Source of the DNA: Toxorhynchites rutilus septentrionalis
Taxonomy: Eukaryota; Arthropoda; Insecta; Diptera; Culicidae
Length of the DNA stretch: 64,000 bases
Direction: 5' to 3'
Assembly (NCBI RefSeq): GCF_029784135.1
Contig: NC_073746.1
Coordinates: forward strand, 67,830,763-67,894,762
Shown in pieces: positions 1 to 12,258 of this stretch. A program made the position numbers and the translations under genes. Within the stretch, counting starts at the first letter, position 1, and each line of letters opens with the position of its first letter. The notes under the pieces are model-generated. The model ran no database searches, was not told where the DNA came from, and worked only from the letters and a program-made list of their open reading frames with translations.

Positions 1-2700
1 TTTCTGCCGGCGCTCCAAAATCGTGGTCATGTTACATAAAAATTACTTCCAATTCAATATCATACATTTTTAGCAGCCCAAACAGAAAATGGAAGTATTG
101 CCAGATACCTTAGAAGTTTTCGGTTAAGTAAAATATTGAAATAATATTCCAAGTGCAGCGTAAAAATATTTTTTGTTGGCAGCAATACAGTTGCCAAGGC
201 CTTACAAAGGGTTAAATCTGAACGTTAATTAATTCGGCTCTAGTATCTTGTAATGACGATTTTCCCAGGCACCTCGGTTTTGTAGTCCGTGTTGGGGACA
301 CACATTACGGTCTACACAAGAAAAATTCTAGGAGGTTGTGTATAAGATACGATCGCATTGCTCACGTAGGACTACGCTATTATTTTTATTGAAAAAATGA
401 TCCCGTAAAAACATGAAAACGGAGTGATGCAAGCGCTATTTCTACTAAGATGTGACGTAAGGTCAAGTTGTCTGTGATGCGATGTGATTTTTCATCTGTT
501 CCAATGGCATAGGATGTACGAGCAGGGACAGTAATTTCACAAAACATCTTTCGGAATTGTCGTTCACCATGTAAAAGTCACATGCCTTCTTTTATGCAAG
601 AATCCACTTTTCCGGAAAGCTCATCATGCCAAATATATTAATCAAAAACAGTTCATCCTCATGCAGTGCTACATTTATAATAGCAATGTTGTTTCAGAAC
701 TACAAATCATGTACTTAGGATCTCTGTTTAGAAATATCGTCAAATATTCAAATTTATAAAAATTATTCAACATATTTAAGAAGGATTTGATTCAATTGCA
801 TTTACGATTGAAAAAAAAATCGGTGCAGTCTATAATTATTACAAACGGCTTCTCAATTACGTTAGGCTGCTCGCCGCGTGTTATGAGGTCGGAAAATGTG
901 ATGCTTCCTCATACTTCGCTCAACGGCAGCATGTTTGAGAGAATTGCTGGGGACAGATTTTCACATACGTTGATAGACGTACGTCGATCGATTGTGGAAA
1001 CACGCGAGACTCGCTGTTTCCACAACTATCTGACGTTGGTAACATATCTTAAATAAAACTGCATTTGTTTTTTTTTTAAACCAAGCCGTTGGCAATGTTT
1101 TTTTTTTTATCAAGTGCACACATTTTGTACAGATCTGACTTTTGTAGTGTACGCGTATGCAATTTTGTACATGCAATTTTAAGAAAAGCCTCGTAATGAA
1201 AATTCTACCCTCTTACGCTTACGTCAAAATGCGAGATTACTCCGATATGAGCCAAAGAGTGAGCTGTTCCTAATCCGCTCATTATGTTGAAGCGATTCAT
1301 TCGAACAACTCATGAGCGGATAGTACATCTCTAGTATTCATAGGTAATTTATGAAACGGTGAAATAAACCTCAAAATAATCGTGTTTCCTCCCACGCGAT
1401 CATTACTGTGAAACAATATTTGAGAACCTTTCCTTCTAGAACCTCTAAACAGTATGGTTTTATTTGGGTAAAACTTGAAAAAATCTCATATTTATTGCTT
1501 CATGTTCCTACAATCGCTGATCGAGGATCATCGCGAAATTGCTAGACAATGTGATTAATCGGGATGCATGGAGACGCGGTTTCTGGTTATAGATCATTGC
1601 ATCGAACCTAACCTCAATCCTGTATTCTTTTTACCTCTAACGCGAACTGTGATATTTCTATAGTGTTTCTTTTGACCATTATCATTGTTATCTTTCTCAC
1701 ACTCATGAAGAATGTAAAATAAAATAAATCAATAAATAAATGCATGGCACCTCAAATGAGGACATTCAATACCAAATGCTCAAGGTATTGGTATTGAAAT
1801 TGTGAAATTTTAGTATCAAGACCAATAATGAGGTATCCTCAAGTATTTCCTCTTGTTCGAGGAAATGTTTTTGTAAAAAATATGCATACCATGCATACTT
1901 GCAAAATAAACACTACGATGCATATGCATTTCGTGTAAAGTATGCATTATCTCTTTTTATTACGATCTCTGCGTCAAATAGGAGTTAGAGGCGAATGAAC
2001 TGAAAAGTTTAAAACCTCTCTAATTCATCATCAGTCATCAGTCAGTCAAATAAGAGAGTTTAGATTATGCGTAATATTGATGCTATTCAGAACTAAAAAT
2101 CCTTTGAGTAACCATGAGAAACCAATATCCAATTGATGTAAACAGAAGCCAGGTTAGTTGTGTTTTATATTCATACCAATTAAAGTCAATAGAGTACATT
2201 GACTGTATGACCTTCGAAACTGTAGAATGATTTAGAGGATCTATAACATCTGATGTTTATCGTGGATGAAATGGTAGATTGATTGATCTGAACTGATTGC
2301 TCCCCGTGCAAATAAACTTAGTCATTATTAGTCAGTATACCTTCCATCATAATGTCCCTCAGCCTGTCACTGTTCCTCGTTTTGTTTAGTTTATATTCCT
2401 TACCAAAACTCCTAAATGAGGAAAGGCATAGTGTTAGCGGGTAGCACGAGCTTCCTTGTTACTGCTCTAGTCCAGGAATTTCTCTCACGTCAGATGTTTG
2501 CAGCAACCTATTGCAGACATTTCCATTCCGGACAAAATAATGGGAAATAACAGCTGACGAGACGCAAATATCGATAGCAAGGGTAATGAATCACTATTGT
2601 CTACGTGTGTGTAAGAAAGGAAGCGAGCGTTCATATTGGGCTTTCGGTACAACAAAAGGAACACTCACTCGATTGCGCAAATGTGTGCGAAATCATGTGG
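1..2700. other. Gene-free stretch with repeat fragments
   Basis: No convincing coding region is seen on either strand. Two pieces of dispersed repeats are recognisable. Around 255-310 is one degenerate unit of the ~95-bp minisatellite seen at 45-47 kb. Around 318-380 is a decayed copy of the end motif with GTTGTGT and CACGTAGGACTACG also seen near 28.35 kb. At 1255-1335 two arms containing GAGCTGTTC and CTCATGAGCGGAT-type sequence resemble the segment at 28268-28325. The remainder is plain AT-rich DNA. Confidence 0.5.
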
Positions 2701-2702
2701 AC

Positions 2703-2821
2703 GCAATCTGGCGTAATGGTTAACATCCGCACCTCTCGCGCAATTTTCACTCGCGACAATGGAAAGTAAAGCCGTGTTTGAGTGACGAACCAGCCCAAGG
2801 CCGAAAGTCATTATAAAACAG
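2703..2821 (+). mobile_element. tRNA-derived SINE
   Basis: It starts with an RNA polymerase III box-A-like stretch (CTGGCGTAATGGTTAACAT) and has a weak box-B region. It ends in GACGAACCAGCCCAAGGCCG followed by AAAGTCATTATAAAACAG. The same body occurs at 14073-14225, where target duplications prove insertion. No clear target duplication was found here, so the ends are approximate. Confidence 0.65.
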
Positions 2822-2827
2822 GAAGTG

Positions 2828-2848
2828 GGTTATATCTATGGTATAACC
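2828..2848. repeat. Hairpin at a repeat-family end
   Basis: GGTTATATC-TAT-GGTATAACC is a near-perfect hyphenated palindrome with 9-bp arms. It is followed by GCAAGGGTGACGTAGGACTA. The same pair (hairpin, then a TTGACGT-type end) recurs at 44057 and 46087, so this is probably the left end of a repeat of that family. Confidence 0.55.
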
Positions 2849-2994
2849 GCAAGGGTGACGTAGGACTATCGTTGATTTAGAGATCATTTGTTCGAAGTTG
2901 AATCTAAATCCATTCTGAATGAATGAATAAATGAATATTTGGGAGACTTCGAAAACGAGAGCGTTACGTTGGAGGCACAAGGTTTTATGCATCC

Positions 2995-4075
2995 AATATA
3001 GGATACGAAAAACCTTGTTCTGAAGAATAATCTTCAGAAGCTAACCTGCTAACTGTACTTGATTGACAAATCACAAACCTAAATGTATTATATGGATATT
3101 TTATGGATAGAAAACATTAAAATAAACTCTTTCACATGAATGTAATTTTAAATTCCCAGAGGAACTGGCAGATTATTTTCAGTAACGATTAGATATTTCC
3201 ACATTTTCCTCGATACTGGAAGCCCACCAGTGGTTAATACTAACTCGATAACCACCTGTTAATAGTACTTGATTGAAAAATATTTGGTCACAGTGTTACA
3301 TGAATAGAAAACATTCAAATAAACTCTTTCACATGAATGTATTTTTAAATTCCCAGAGGAACTGGCTGATTATTTCCCAGAAATGATTAGATCTTTCCGG
3401 AACTTTCTCGATGCTGAATGGCATCCAAACGGAAAGAATTCCACCTCCTCCAGCACGTTAGGCAACGATGTTGTCTTGTCGATGTCCTCACGAAAAATGA
3501 ATGTGTCTCACCACCAGAATATCGCTTAAGTATGCTTTTTGTGTGTGATTGAATCGAGAGAAGGTGTGGTTTAGGATGGCAATTTGGAAGGCAAACCAGA
3601 GGGGAATGAACTCTCTGAGCTCGGAACTTTCGGCGACAGAGCAAGAATCGATTGCGGGCGCATACAATATTGGATACGGAAATATCCTACTGATGGGGAA
3701 AAATAATCTTCAGAAGCTATCCTGTTAATTGCGATTGATTGAAAAATCACAAAACCAAATGTATTTGGTCACAGTGTTACATGAATAGAAAACATTCAAA
3801 TAAACTCTTTCACATGAATGTAATTTTAAATTCCCAGAGGAACTGGCAAATTATTTTCAGTAACGATTAGATATTTCCACATTTTCCTCGATACTGGAAG
3901 CCCACCAGTGGTTTATGCTAACTCGATAACCATCTGTTAATAGTACTTGATTGAAACATATTTGATCACAGTATTACATGGATAGAAAACATTCAAATAA
4001 ACTCTTTCACATGAATGTATTTTTAAATTCCCAGAGGAACTGGCAGATTATTTTCCGGATCTTTCTCGATGCTGA
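2995..4075 (+). repeat. Imperfect direct repeats of ~100-210 bp
   Basis: A block containing AAACTCTTTCACATGAATGT and TTAAATTCCCAGAGGAACTG occurs four times (about 3120, 3310, 3795 and 3995). Each copy is preceded by an ACATGRATAGAAAACATT-type stretch. The arrangement is two copies of a longer unit: 2995-3420 resembles 3655-4075, including the shared stretch on conserved wording such as AATCTTCAGAAGCTA and CTGGAAGCCCACCAGTGGTT. No coding function is apparent; the family is unidentified. Confidence 0.6.
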
Positions 4076-4434
4076 ATGGCATCCAAACGGAAATAATTCC
4101 GCACGTGTATGTGTGTGTGTGTGTAGCGGCTGCTTCGAGATCTTCCCGGGGAACCGTTTGTGGCATCACTCTCCTCCTGATGGATTCATGTCTAGCCTAA
4201 GGTGCACAAACAGGCTCTTGGTGACACTGTTCATCAGCGCTTTCATGATAAACGAAGAGCTTCACCACAACAGCGACAACATGCTCCAATCGCTGTTCAA
4301 TTAGAACTGAGTAGATTTCCGAGCGGCGCTCGCTTATATACCGATTGGTGATTTCAATAGCCTGTTTTAAAAGCAATTTTAAGACTATTGAAACAAGTTT
4401 TTGGATCAAAAAGTAACAAGTATAGAACGCGTAG

Positions 4435-5170
4435 ACATTTTATCTTTCGAATGAAGTGTTTATCATACCATTTCGTTCAGTTGCTTAGCTATTAACGCTC
4501 AAAATCTCGGTCTCCGGCGTAACGCTCTCGTTTTCGAAATTTTGATTTTACACCCCGGTATAGAAATGAAAGACGTAGTCCTACGTCAATACAGAAAAAA
4601 ATATGCGAAATCATATTACTTCGCTCGGGTGCATTTGAAAGCGGGCAATTTTTCATGACCGCTCCACGCGGTAGCAAAAGAGAAACTGAGAGAGAATGGC
4701 CAGCACCATACCTCAACCGCAAGCCAATCGCGATTGAAATGGAATTCTTTGTAGTGATTTCAATAGTTAGCAACTTCGTTTTCTTCATGTGGTAAAATAG
4801 TCTTACAAAAATTGTATCTGAAGATAGTATCTGTATATTATAATGATAAGTTTTAGTGGAAAACTAATTTCGTATCCAGATTCGTTTTCGTCGCGGATAC
4901 CCTTCATTTCGTTTTCTACGTGAAGTGTATTCATTTCGTTTTCTACGTGAAGTGTATAAGAATTAAGGCCCATTGCACTTTTTTTTGGATCAATAAGTAA
5001 CAAACACATAACATGTAGACATTTTATCCTTCGAATGAAATGACTATCACACCATTTCGTTCAGCTGGCAAAGAAATCAAACTTTGTTCCTCCAATGCAA
5101 CGCTCTGGTTTTCGAAACTTTGAACTTGCACCCCAATATAAAAATGAAAGACGTAGTCCTATGTCAAAAC
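4435..5170 (+). repeat. Two direct copies of a ~150-bp repeat end
   Basis: Segments 4435-4597 and 5022-5170 share ATTTTATC(T/C)TTCGAATGAA, ACCATTTCGTTCAG, a GTTTTCGAAA block and a CACCCC..TATA..AATGAAAGA block. Both end in the palindrome GACGTAGTCCTACGTC (second copy with one change). Between them is a 24-bp direct repeat at about 4906-4955 (CATTTCGTTTTCTACGTGAA core). This is the right-hand end of a dispersed, apparently non-coding element family. Confidence 0.6.
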
Positions 5171-6059
5171 ATAATTGGGCAATTGATGGAAAGGGTGAGG
5201 GAGGGATAATATTTATACATTGTTAATTTATTTTAAATACAATGGGTAAAACCGAAGCACACAATATAAATAAACTGGTTAAAACAAGATATTTAAGGAA
5301 AATTAGAAGAATCCAGTTTAAACTGGAACATTGGCAACCCCCTTGCATGTATTTGCAACAGTGTCTTAGAATATCAACAAATATTCACGAGAAACGAATA
5401 TGATTTTGTTCCAGTTGTTGTTGACTTTTTTTCAGCTTGAAACACACTGCCCTCATTATATTGATGACAATAACAAACGAGTTCATTTTGTTCATATCGC
5501 TGTTGCATGAGCAAATTTGCTATAATGAATGAATACGACATTGAGTGGGGTTCATAACTTCGCTGTTATTTATACTTTGGATATCAAAAGCAACAACTTG
5601 ATATTCATCACATCCGAAACGATATTCGCTCTGGCAGTGAATTTAAGTTCAAAATAAATTTTATTTGGCGAGACGGTAGCAACGGCATATGCAGAATGGA
5701 TACAACGAGTGGTTTTAGCTACCGTCAAGTCATTTGCGACATCGGGAATTTCATTAGGTATTTCCGATTACGGCATCCGGCAACTGCAAAACCCAACCGC
5801 ACACAGCAGCCTCAGGTTAGAAGTTAACAACAGCTGATATTCATTTGGCTGAAATGAAATTCAGTTCTGACGTTTCCGATAATCAAGATGAAAATGACAC
5901 TGGGTGGAAAAAATAAACATCAAAACACATTGAAGGATAAAAGTTCATTTGCTCATATTCAATGGTTGCCTGGATCTGTCATTTTAATTTTCGTTTGGAA
6001 TATATAGGTTTTCGATGCAACCTAGCCCGAAAATCTATGCATTTGATCTTAGCGAAGAT

Positions 6060-6395
6060 GAATTTTTTCCAACACTAATTTGCAATGTCAGTCTTCTTGG
6101 ATTTGAAATCAGTATTGGGGAAACCGTATCCCGCTTCTACTCTTGTTGCTCCTTTTGGTCGGTGCAGTTTGAGGAGTACGGATCGGACCAATTGAATTAT
6201 GCGAGATAGTGCGTTTAGATAACACATTTCACAATTATTCAATTGTATATTTCAAGACAACATAAATTATATTCTTTGTGATAGATGCGTAGAAATATTT
6301 CCTATCAATAGATGCAAACATATTTGCGATCCATTAACAAATGCTCGAGTTATAAGCATTCGAAACCTTTCTACGTCAAAAAAATAACATCATCT
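6060..6395 (+). repeat. Decayed copy of the 45-47 kb repeat family
   Basis: It holds one minisatellite-like unit (TTTGCAATGTC, GGATTTGAAATCAGTATTGGGGAAACC). This is followed by GCGTTTAGATAAC, then ATGCGTAGAAATAT..CCTATCAAT.GATGCAAAC, then TTATAAGCATTCGAAA and a terminal TACGTCAA. The order matches 45330-45645 and 47030-47345. It lies within the intron upstream of the Arf GAP exon at 6430. Confidence 0.6.
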
Positions 6396-6429
6396 AACAA
6401 CGCATTCTTTTCTTCTGTTTTTTTTCTAG

Positions 6430-7120
6430 ACCGGGTCATCTCAGCGTAATGCTCGCCATTGGAAACAGCCTCGCGAACTCCGTGTGGGAATCAAACACCC
6501 GGGGCCGGGTGAAACCCACCCCGGCGAGTTCCCGAGAGGAGAAGGAAGCCTGGATCCGCAACAAGTACGAGGCTAAGGAGTTTCTACCCGCGTTCAACTC
6601 CGCCTCCCCCATCGGACAGCAACTGCGCGAAGCGGTCGTCCGGTCGGACATGAAGGCCATAATAATCCTGCTAGCAAACGCCAGTCTCGAACACATCAAC
6701 TCCTCTGTCAGCAGTAGAGATTTGCGGACGCCCCTTCATCTGGCCTGTGCCATCGGCAATCTGGCGATCTCACAGTTGCTTATCTGGGTATGTGTTACTT
6801 AAATAAAAAATTACAAACTCGAAGTACTTACTAATTGAGATCCTTCCATCATACAGCACCACGCCAACCTGAAGCACATCGACCACGAGGGCCGATCGTG
6901 TCTGACGTACGCCAAGGCGGCCAACTCGCTGGCCGCGGCACGCCAAGCAAGCAATACCCCGCACCATGTGAACGTGGAGACAACCGCCGCCCTGGTTGAG
7001 CTGCTCGTTAGCCTCGGCTGCACAGATCCGGCGCCGTTTACGGCCAGTGGCACTTTGCCCCGACGAAGGGAAACCATCGATCAGGGTACATTCGAGAAGT
7101 TTTCTTCGAATATAATCTAG
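6430..7120 (+). CDS. CenG1A: Arf GAP with ankyrin repeats (AGAP/centaurin-gamma), last two coding exons
   Basis: AGAP proteins are Arf GTPase-activating proteins with GTPase-like, PH, ArfGAP and ankyrin regions; they act in membrane traffic at endosomes. Only the C-terminal part is in the window. Exon 6430-6787 follows a TTTTTTCTAG acceptor (first base completes a codon begun upstream). It encodes the end of the ArfGAP fold ([41 protein letters not shown] helix), then the ankyrin motifs ([38 protein letters not shown]). The donor is TGG|GTATGT. A 69-bp intron ends CATACAG, and exon 6857-7120 continues in phase 0 with [20 protein letters not shown], a second ankyrin unit, ending FEKFSSNII and TAG. 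Codons are GC-rich compared with the flanks, as expected of a conserved gene. Upstream exons (GTPase, PH, most of ArfGAP) lie before the window or beyond a long intron that I could not trace. The assignment rests on recognised family motifs; the fly symbol is given by homology. Confidence 0.87.
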
Positions 7121-8770
7121 GCAACAACCTCCCCCCTCTCACACGAAAACACACAACAAAAAACCTAGCAACTAATCGTCACGCTGCTGCCAAGTGGGAA
7201 TAAAATTCCGACTCAGTTGCACTTTTAATCCTCCATTAGGCAGCGCGCGAAACAATGATCTGTCTAATTAGAAGGAAAAAAACAAAGAAAAGTGCGGACG
7301 AAAACCTAGTTTTTAGTTATATATACGTTCAAAAACATAATGTGATCCCTCTATATATATATAAAGAAAAACTGTAGAAGTTATTCATCAGAAGGAGAAA
7401 TTGTTTAACAGATGAGTGCGCGTTGATTTGGCTTGATTTATCCCATAACGCAGTCAAACCATTTTATTAACAAACGATAATAGGAGCACTAGTTAACTAT
7501 TGTTTAAGTTGTGATGGATTGAATTTGACGATGCAAAACACCACTCTGTAAGATATCTGGCTCACAAAAGTTCTAAAATTTGTTTTTATGTCTAGTTTTT
7601 TTTCTTCTTTGTATTTTATTGTATTAATTTTATGTAGTACTTTAGTGTACATATTAGCGCGAGAGAAAGAAAGTTCTCGCCGTGTAGAATAAACCAAGCC
7701 CTTCAAACGCCCAGAATCTATATTCGATCTTCAAAAGATAAGTTTAGAAAAAAAAACGCCGCACCATTTACTTACGGAGGAAGAAAGCAAAAACACACAG
7801 ATTTCTCAATAGCAATTCACTGTGAATTCAATCGCGACACTTTCATTTTGTTTATTTTTTTAATAGTTCCAATTATTTGTTGGTTTATGTAGTTTTCTAT
7901 AACTTTATCCTTTCATTCCTTGAGATACGATTACTACTTCTGTTAAGCCCCCGTTCACTACAACGTAAGCTCATTTCCACACAAAAACCCCAAAGAATGC
8001 CAAATTGGAGGGTGCAGCGAAACACAAAAAAATCGATGCCGAGACCACTTTACTAACCACTAGAGAAATTGAGCATGCCTGGAACACTACCCCTGCGAAG
8101 CACTCATCCCCATCCCCACGCGCACACAAAAAATACACTCGCTCATGTTTAGACAATTAAGAAAGCACCATGTACTAAGAAAAAACAACAACTAGTGTTT
8201 GATAAACGCTGCATGCAGCATGCAGAGTGCGCGCCCTTATCACACAGATCCTAATAGTAATTTATATGCCAACAAAACAAATAATAAACAAACAAATCAA
8301 GTAAGACACGTTCAAGTTGTGTGTAGAATAGACAAGCAAAGAGACAAACATAAAAAAAACAAACAAATGAATCAATGATAGAAAACGCAAAGCGACGACC
8401 CAGGAAAAGAAAAAAACACTGCGCATTGCTGCTGAAATTTTAGTGTAATCTTGAGGTATTCTACAGTTCACAAATCAACCAACCAACCAACAAACATACA
8501 AACAAACAAACAAACAAAAAACCCAAGCACTTTCTCCTTTGGCTGTAGCGTAGTAGGATAGCATCTATGATGATGATGATGACAAGTCGATTATAAATAA
8601 ATTCGTAACTATTGAAGCAAACATATGCGCGCATACCTAAAAACAGGCGGAAAACAACACTAGATTATGGAACAGAAAGCAAAAAAAAGTTTGGAGAAGA
8701 TACGACGGTTGAAAATAAAGAAAATCATGCGGATGTATTTAATACGAAATGCGACAACGAGAGGGGTAAT
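7121..8770 (+). other. 3' untranslated region of the Arf GAP gene (end uncertain)
   Basis: The sequence after the stop is low-complexity, with CAAACAAACAAAC and AACCAACCAACC runs (8478-8525) and a TGATGATGATGATGA run (about 8570), typical of long dipteran 3' UTRs. Candidate polyadenylation signals AATAAA occur at 8596-8601 and near 8715. There is no open reading frame of note. The exact cleavage site cannot be set from sequence alone. Confidence 0.5.
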
Positions 8771-9297
8771 TTCTAGAGAAATCCATTGGTGTATAAAACT
8801 TGTGCCCAAATGGCGTATATCGTTCATTTAGAATCCGGAATCACAAAACCAGTTGTATCTCGGTATTGGTTAAAGTCATAAAAAATGTTGCAGATAATTT
8901 ATTTTTCTTCTCAGAAAAATAAATATTGAAAAAATCATTCCGTTACAGTTTTGATGAATTTTCGTACTTTTCTCCCTCCAACAAAGTTGTCAAATCTGGC
9001 CAGAACTTCACAGGATCTTCGTGAGCTCTAATAAATAATTTCTGCAGGCACTTTTCCTTACACATTTTCGAGTCCATTGTCTTGTTTGTTACGAGAACCT
9101 ACAATTTCTGTGCACAGTTGCAAATCAAGAACTTCCTGGCAAATTCATCAGTGAAAACGAACTTAAAACTGCTGGGTACATCTCCTCTGGTGTTGATCTT
9201 ATAGAATTGCAGACCTGAGAGTTGTCCAAAATCCACTTGACGTTAGAGTCGTGTCTTTTGGCGATATCGTAATCCGAAAGTCTCGGGTTTGCCTTAA

Positions 9298-10026
9298 GGG
9301 GGTATTCTAGTGTAAAGACATTAATTTAGGACGTTTTTTCGAGCTCCATAAAAATAAAACAAAGAATAACTTTACTATCTATTATATCATCATTTGTTCA
9401 TCTATCTTTTAACAATAAAACAAAAATTTAACGGAGAAAAAACATTCATAGCTAGAATAGTTAAGAGCTGATGAAGTGAGAGGGTTCAAAAAAAAGTTGT
9501 GTTATCTCGTACACGATTCCAGCCCTTCCGGTTATCTGAAACAAAAAAAAATCGAACAGATTCTGAATCAGTAAAGATGCCGCTATCGCATGAACCTCGG
9601 ACAAGTCAAAAACATCTTTTTTGATAAAATGGCGGTCGTTTGAAAAACAAAATGCGCTATGAAACGTTTTTTCTTACGTTTCCCATTTTTTTAAAAATTG
9701 TAAATTTAAAAAAATATTATTTTTTAGAAGTTCATGCGATAGAGAGATGCCTGTAGATTGTACCCTTATAAATTCATCATGAATCAGTTCAGTAGAACTT
9801 CAGATATCGTGTACGCCAGTTTGAAAAAACTAGTTTCGAGAAAAACGCGTTTGAAGTTCATTGTTATGGCCGTACCAGGTTAGACACCGCATCACTAAAA
9901 GGTTTCTAACTCGGTAAATAATTGGATTTTTCTCTCTAGGGTATATTCTTTTATGCCTAAACTACAGAAATATGAAAGAAAATTTTTTTTTGATTTTTTT
10001 TCAAATTTCTAGACTAGGATACTCCC
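9298..10026. mobile_element. TTAA-flanked non-autonomous element (729 bp)
   Basis: The element starts GGGGGTATTCTAG and ends CTAGGATACTCCC. It is flanked on both sides by TTAA (9294-9297 and 10027-10030), the target preference of piggyBac-like transposons. A second copy lies at 27248-27879 and a 3' fragment at 18220-18405. No transposase is encoded, so movement would depend on an enzyme supplied from elsewhere. Superfamily assignment is inferred from the TTAA duplication only. Confidence 0.75.
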
Positions 10027-10106
10027 TTAATTATTCTCATTATTCTTCAATCTTAGCTTCCGATCGTAAGTTCCACTACGACGCGTCATCTGATCCATCT
10101 GAATAA

Positions 10107-11648
10107 AGGTGGGACCAGAATGCCGCGTTATGCGTCGCGTTGCAACAGTTGTGCTTTTACAGTTTATTTTGAATATGTGTGTTTCCATATAGTCGCCCAC
10201 AATGATGCGTCGTGTCATTTGCATCGTTGTACTAAACTCTGACATTTGTTCTAAACTGCTTGCGTCGAATGTGTCAATGTGTTGTATTCAAATACATTCT
10301 ACTGGTGCCATGGACACAACACGAAAAAGATTTTCCCACGATCTGAAATTCGTTGAAAACGAAGTGTGAAACACATCTCGTTGAATTTGTGAAAACAAAC
10401 GAGTGCTTCAGTTCGAAGGAACATCGTGTGAAACCAGCCACACAACAAAGAAAATTTGGACTGATATACCAAATGCACTGAAACAAGGAGGTATGTTACA
10501 GTTGAACATTTTTCAAATATTAGGACATCTTATTTGATTTACGTGACAGATATTCGCGTAATAAATGCGCTTTCACAAGCTCCAAGTATAGGATTGGCAC
10601 CGACGGCGGCTTCATCATGACAGTATTTTGAAGCATTAAAGATTTTGTAAACACTTATCAGCAAATGAAGGTAAATAAAAAATTCAGTTATATGGATACT
10701 CAATGTCTTAACTGTTTTTTTATATAGTGGAACTGCCAGCAACTACGACCCTGAATGATCAGTTCTCGTGTAGAAAAAATCGACGAAACAACTTGTGTTC
10801 CGGCTGCTGGGAGTGATCACAAAACTCCACGGAAATGGAATAAACAGCAGCACAAAAATATTGATCTCCGTGACATTAAGCTCATGGTGAAAACAATGTA
10901 TGCAGCATAACCTCCGAGCCATGATTCATTCGCAAAAAAACCTTGATTGTGTCCTAAATGATCACAATTGTTGAGGAATGAAATAAAAACGCCATGTTGT
11001 CTATTTTTTAATTTTTTATTCATATTTAATTGATTTAATTATCTTTTACATAACCGGTGAGTGTGTCACGTAGCTGATACGAAGCCTTACTAGAATTGTT
11101 CTTATTCATATTTCTGCTGCTGATAAATCCATAAGAAGTGTAACTTCAGCACACCATTCTCTCTAATTCATAGAACTTTCAAAACTCTCTACACCTATAA
11201 AGTTGTGAAGCGCCGTTGCGATTTTCTCCACCAGATGCATCGAAGTCAGAAAACAATCACGGTCTCTTTGTCGCATCAGCTATACCAAAAATCGCGGTTC
11301 TAGTTGGAAAATCAAATTCACAATCTACGGGAGCCAGTGTCTCGCATATTATTTCGGTTAGTACGACGACGGCTGCTCTCCGATGTCGGTTCATGTCTTT
11401 TTCAGTTCCAATTTTTAAACTAGCTGTAATCTGCATACATAGAATTATTAAAATGAAATACAAGATTCACTAGTTGATTGAATTTGTTGAGTGTTTTATT
11501 TCGTTTTTGTTTACGTGAAAAGCGGCGATGCGAACGCTACATTGTGATTACAAATCAACAGATTGCGTCAGGCAAACGCTTTAGTACAAAACGCAAGCAA
11601 TGACAGCTGATGAGAAGCGACGCACAACGCGGCATTCTGTTTCCACCT
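10107..11648. mobile_element. TAA-flanked DNA transposon, PIF/Harbinger-like (1542 bp)
   Basis: Both ends carry inverted repeats of about 32 bp beginning AGGTGG and sharing CAGAATGCCGCGTT and TGCGTCGC, with three mismatches. The flanks are TAA on each side (10104-10106 and 11649-11651), the 3-bp TWA-type duplication of PIF/Harbinger elements. The interior has only broken reading frames (for example 11257-11463 on the minus strand). A segment at 10409-10485 is shared with the chimeric insertion at 11804-12052. It is called non-autonomous or decayed. Confidence 0.75.
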
Positions 11649-11803
11649 TAACAGTTTGAAACAATTCAGCACTTTAAGCGATTTCGCGATTTTAGTACCT
11701 GTTCACGCTGAATATTCAATGTGGATGTCCAAAATCAAATTTCTCCTCTCGGCTTTCATCCTGCACCACATTTTTTAAACAAAACGGATCAACGTGGATT
11801 TTT

Positions 11804-12052
11804 GACTTCTCGCACACCGAGTGGACAAATGTGGGCTCCCATTCCAATCATAAAATCTACCAAACTGAAATGAGAACAATGAAGTTCGAAGTTCAGTTCG
11901 AAGGAACATCGTGTGAAACCAGCCACACAACAAAGAAAATTTGGACTGATATACCAAATGCACTGAAACTTTTTTTTTTTTTTTTTTCCCGGCCCCGTCA
12001 GGTTGACGCCATATGAGCCTTAATAAATATATTTTGGATAAAAAAAAAAAAA
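11804..12052 (+). mobile_element. Chimeric retrocopy: unknown RNA fused to a LINE 3' end
   Basis: The insert is bounded by a 13-bp direct repeat AACGTGGATTTTT (11791-11803 and 12053-12065) and ends in a 14-A tail, both hallmarks of target-primed reverse transcription. The 3' part from about 11987 (CCCGGCCCCGTCAGGTTGAC, then ATATGAGCCTTAATAAATAT) matches the 3' end of the LINE at 29321-29385 read on the minus strand. The 5' part is unrelated to the LINE; from about 11893 to 11969 it matches 10409-10485 inside the neighbouring Harbinger-like element. An 18-T run separates the two parts. Confidence 0.7.
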
Positions 12053-12258
12053 AACGTGGATTTTTTGCCGTCGAACGATACAAGTTTTCCAAACAATTTA
12101 CTGTTAAAAGATTTCAGATACGCCTACTAGGACCGCTGCTATAAAGTGAACAGTGATTCCGAATTCACATAAACCTTAATACCCATCACAAATGGTTTTT
12201 GGGCGTAACTGTCGAGAGATACATTCAGATTGGAAATTACGAACTATTATGGGCCCTA

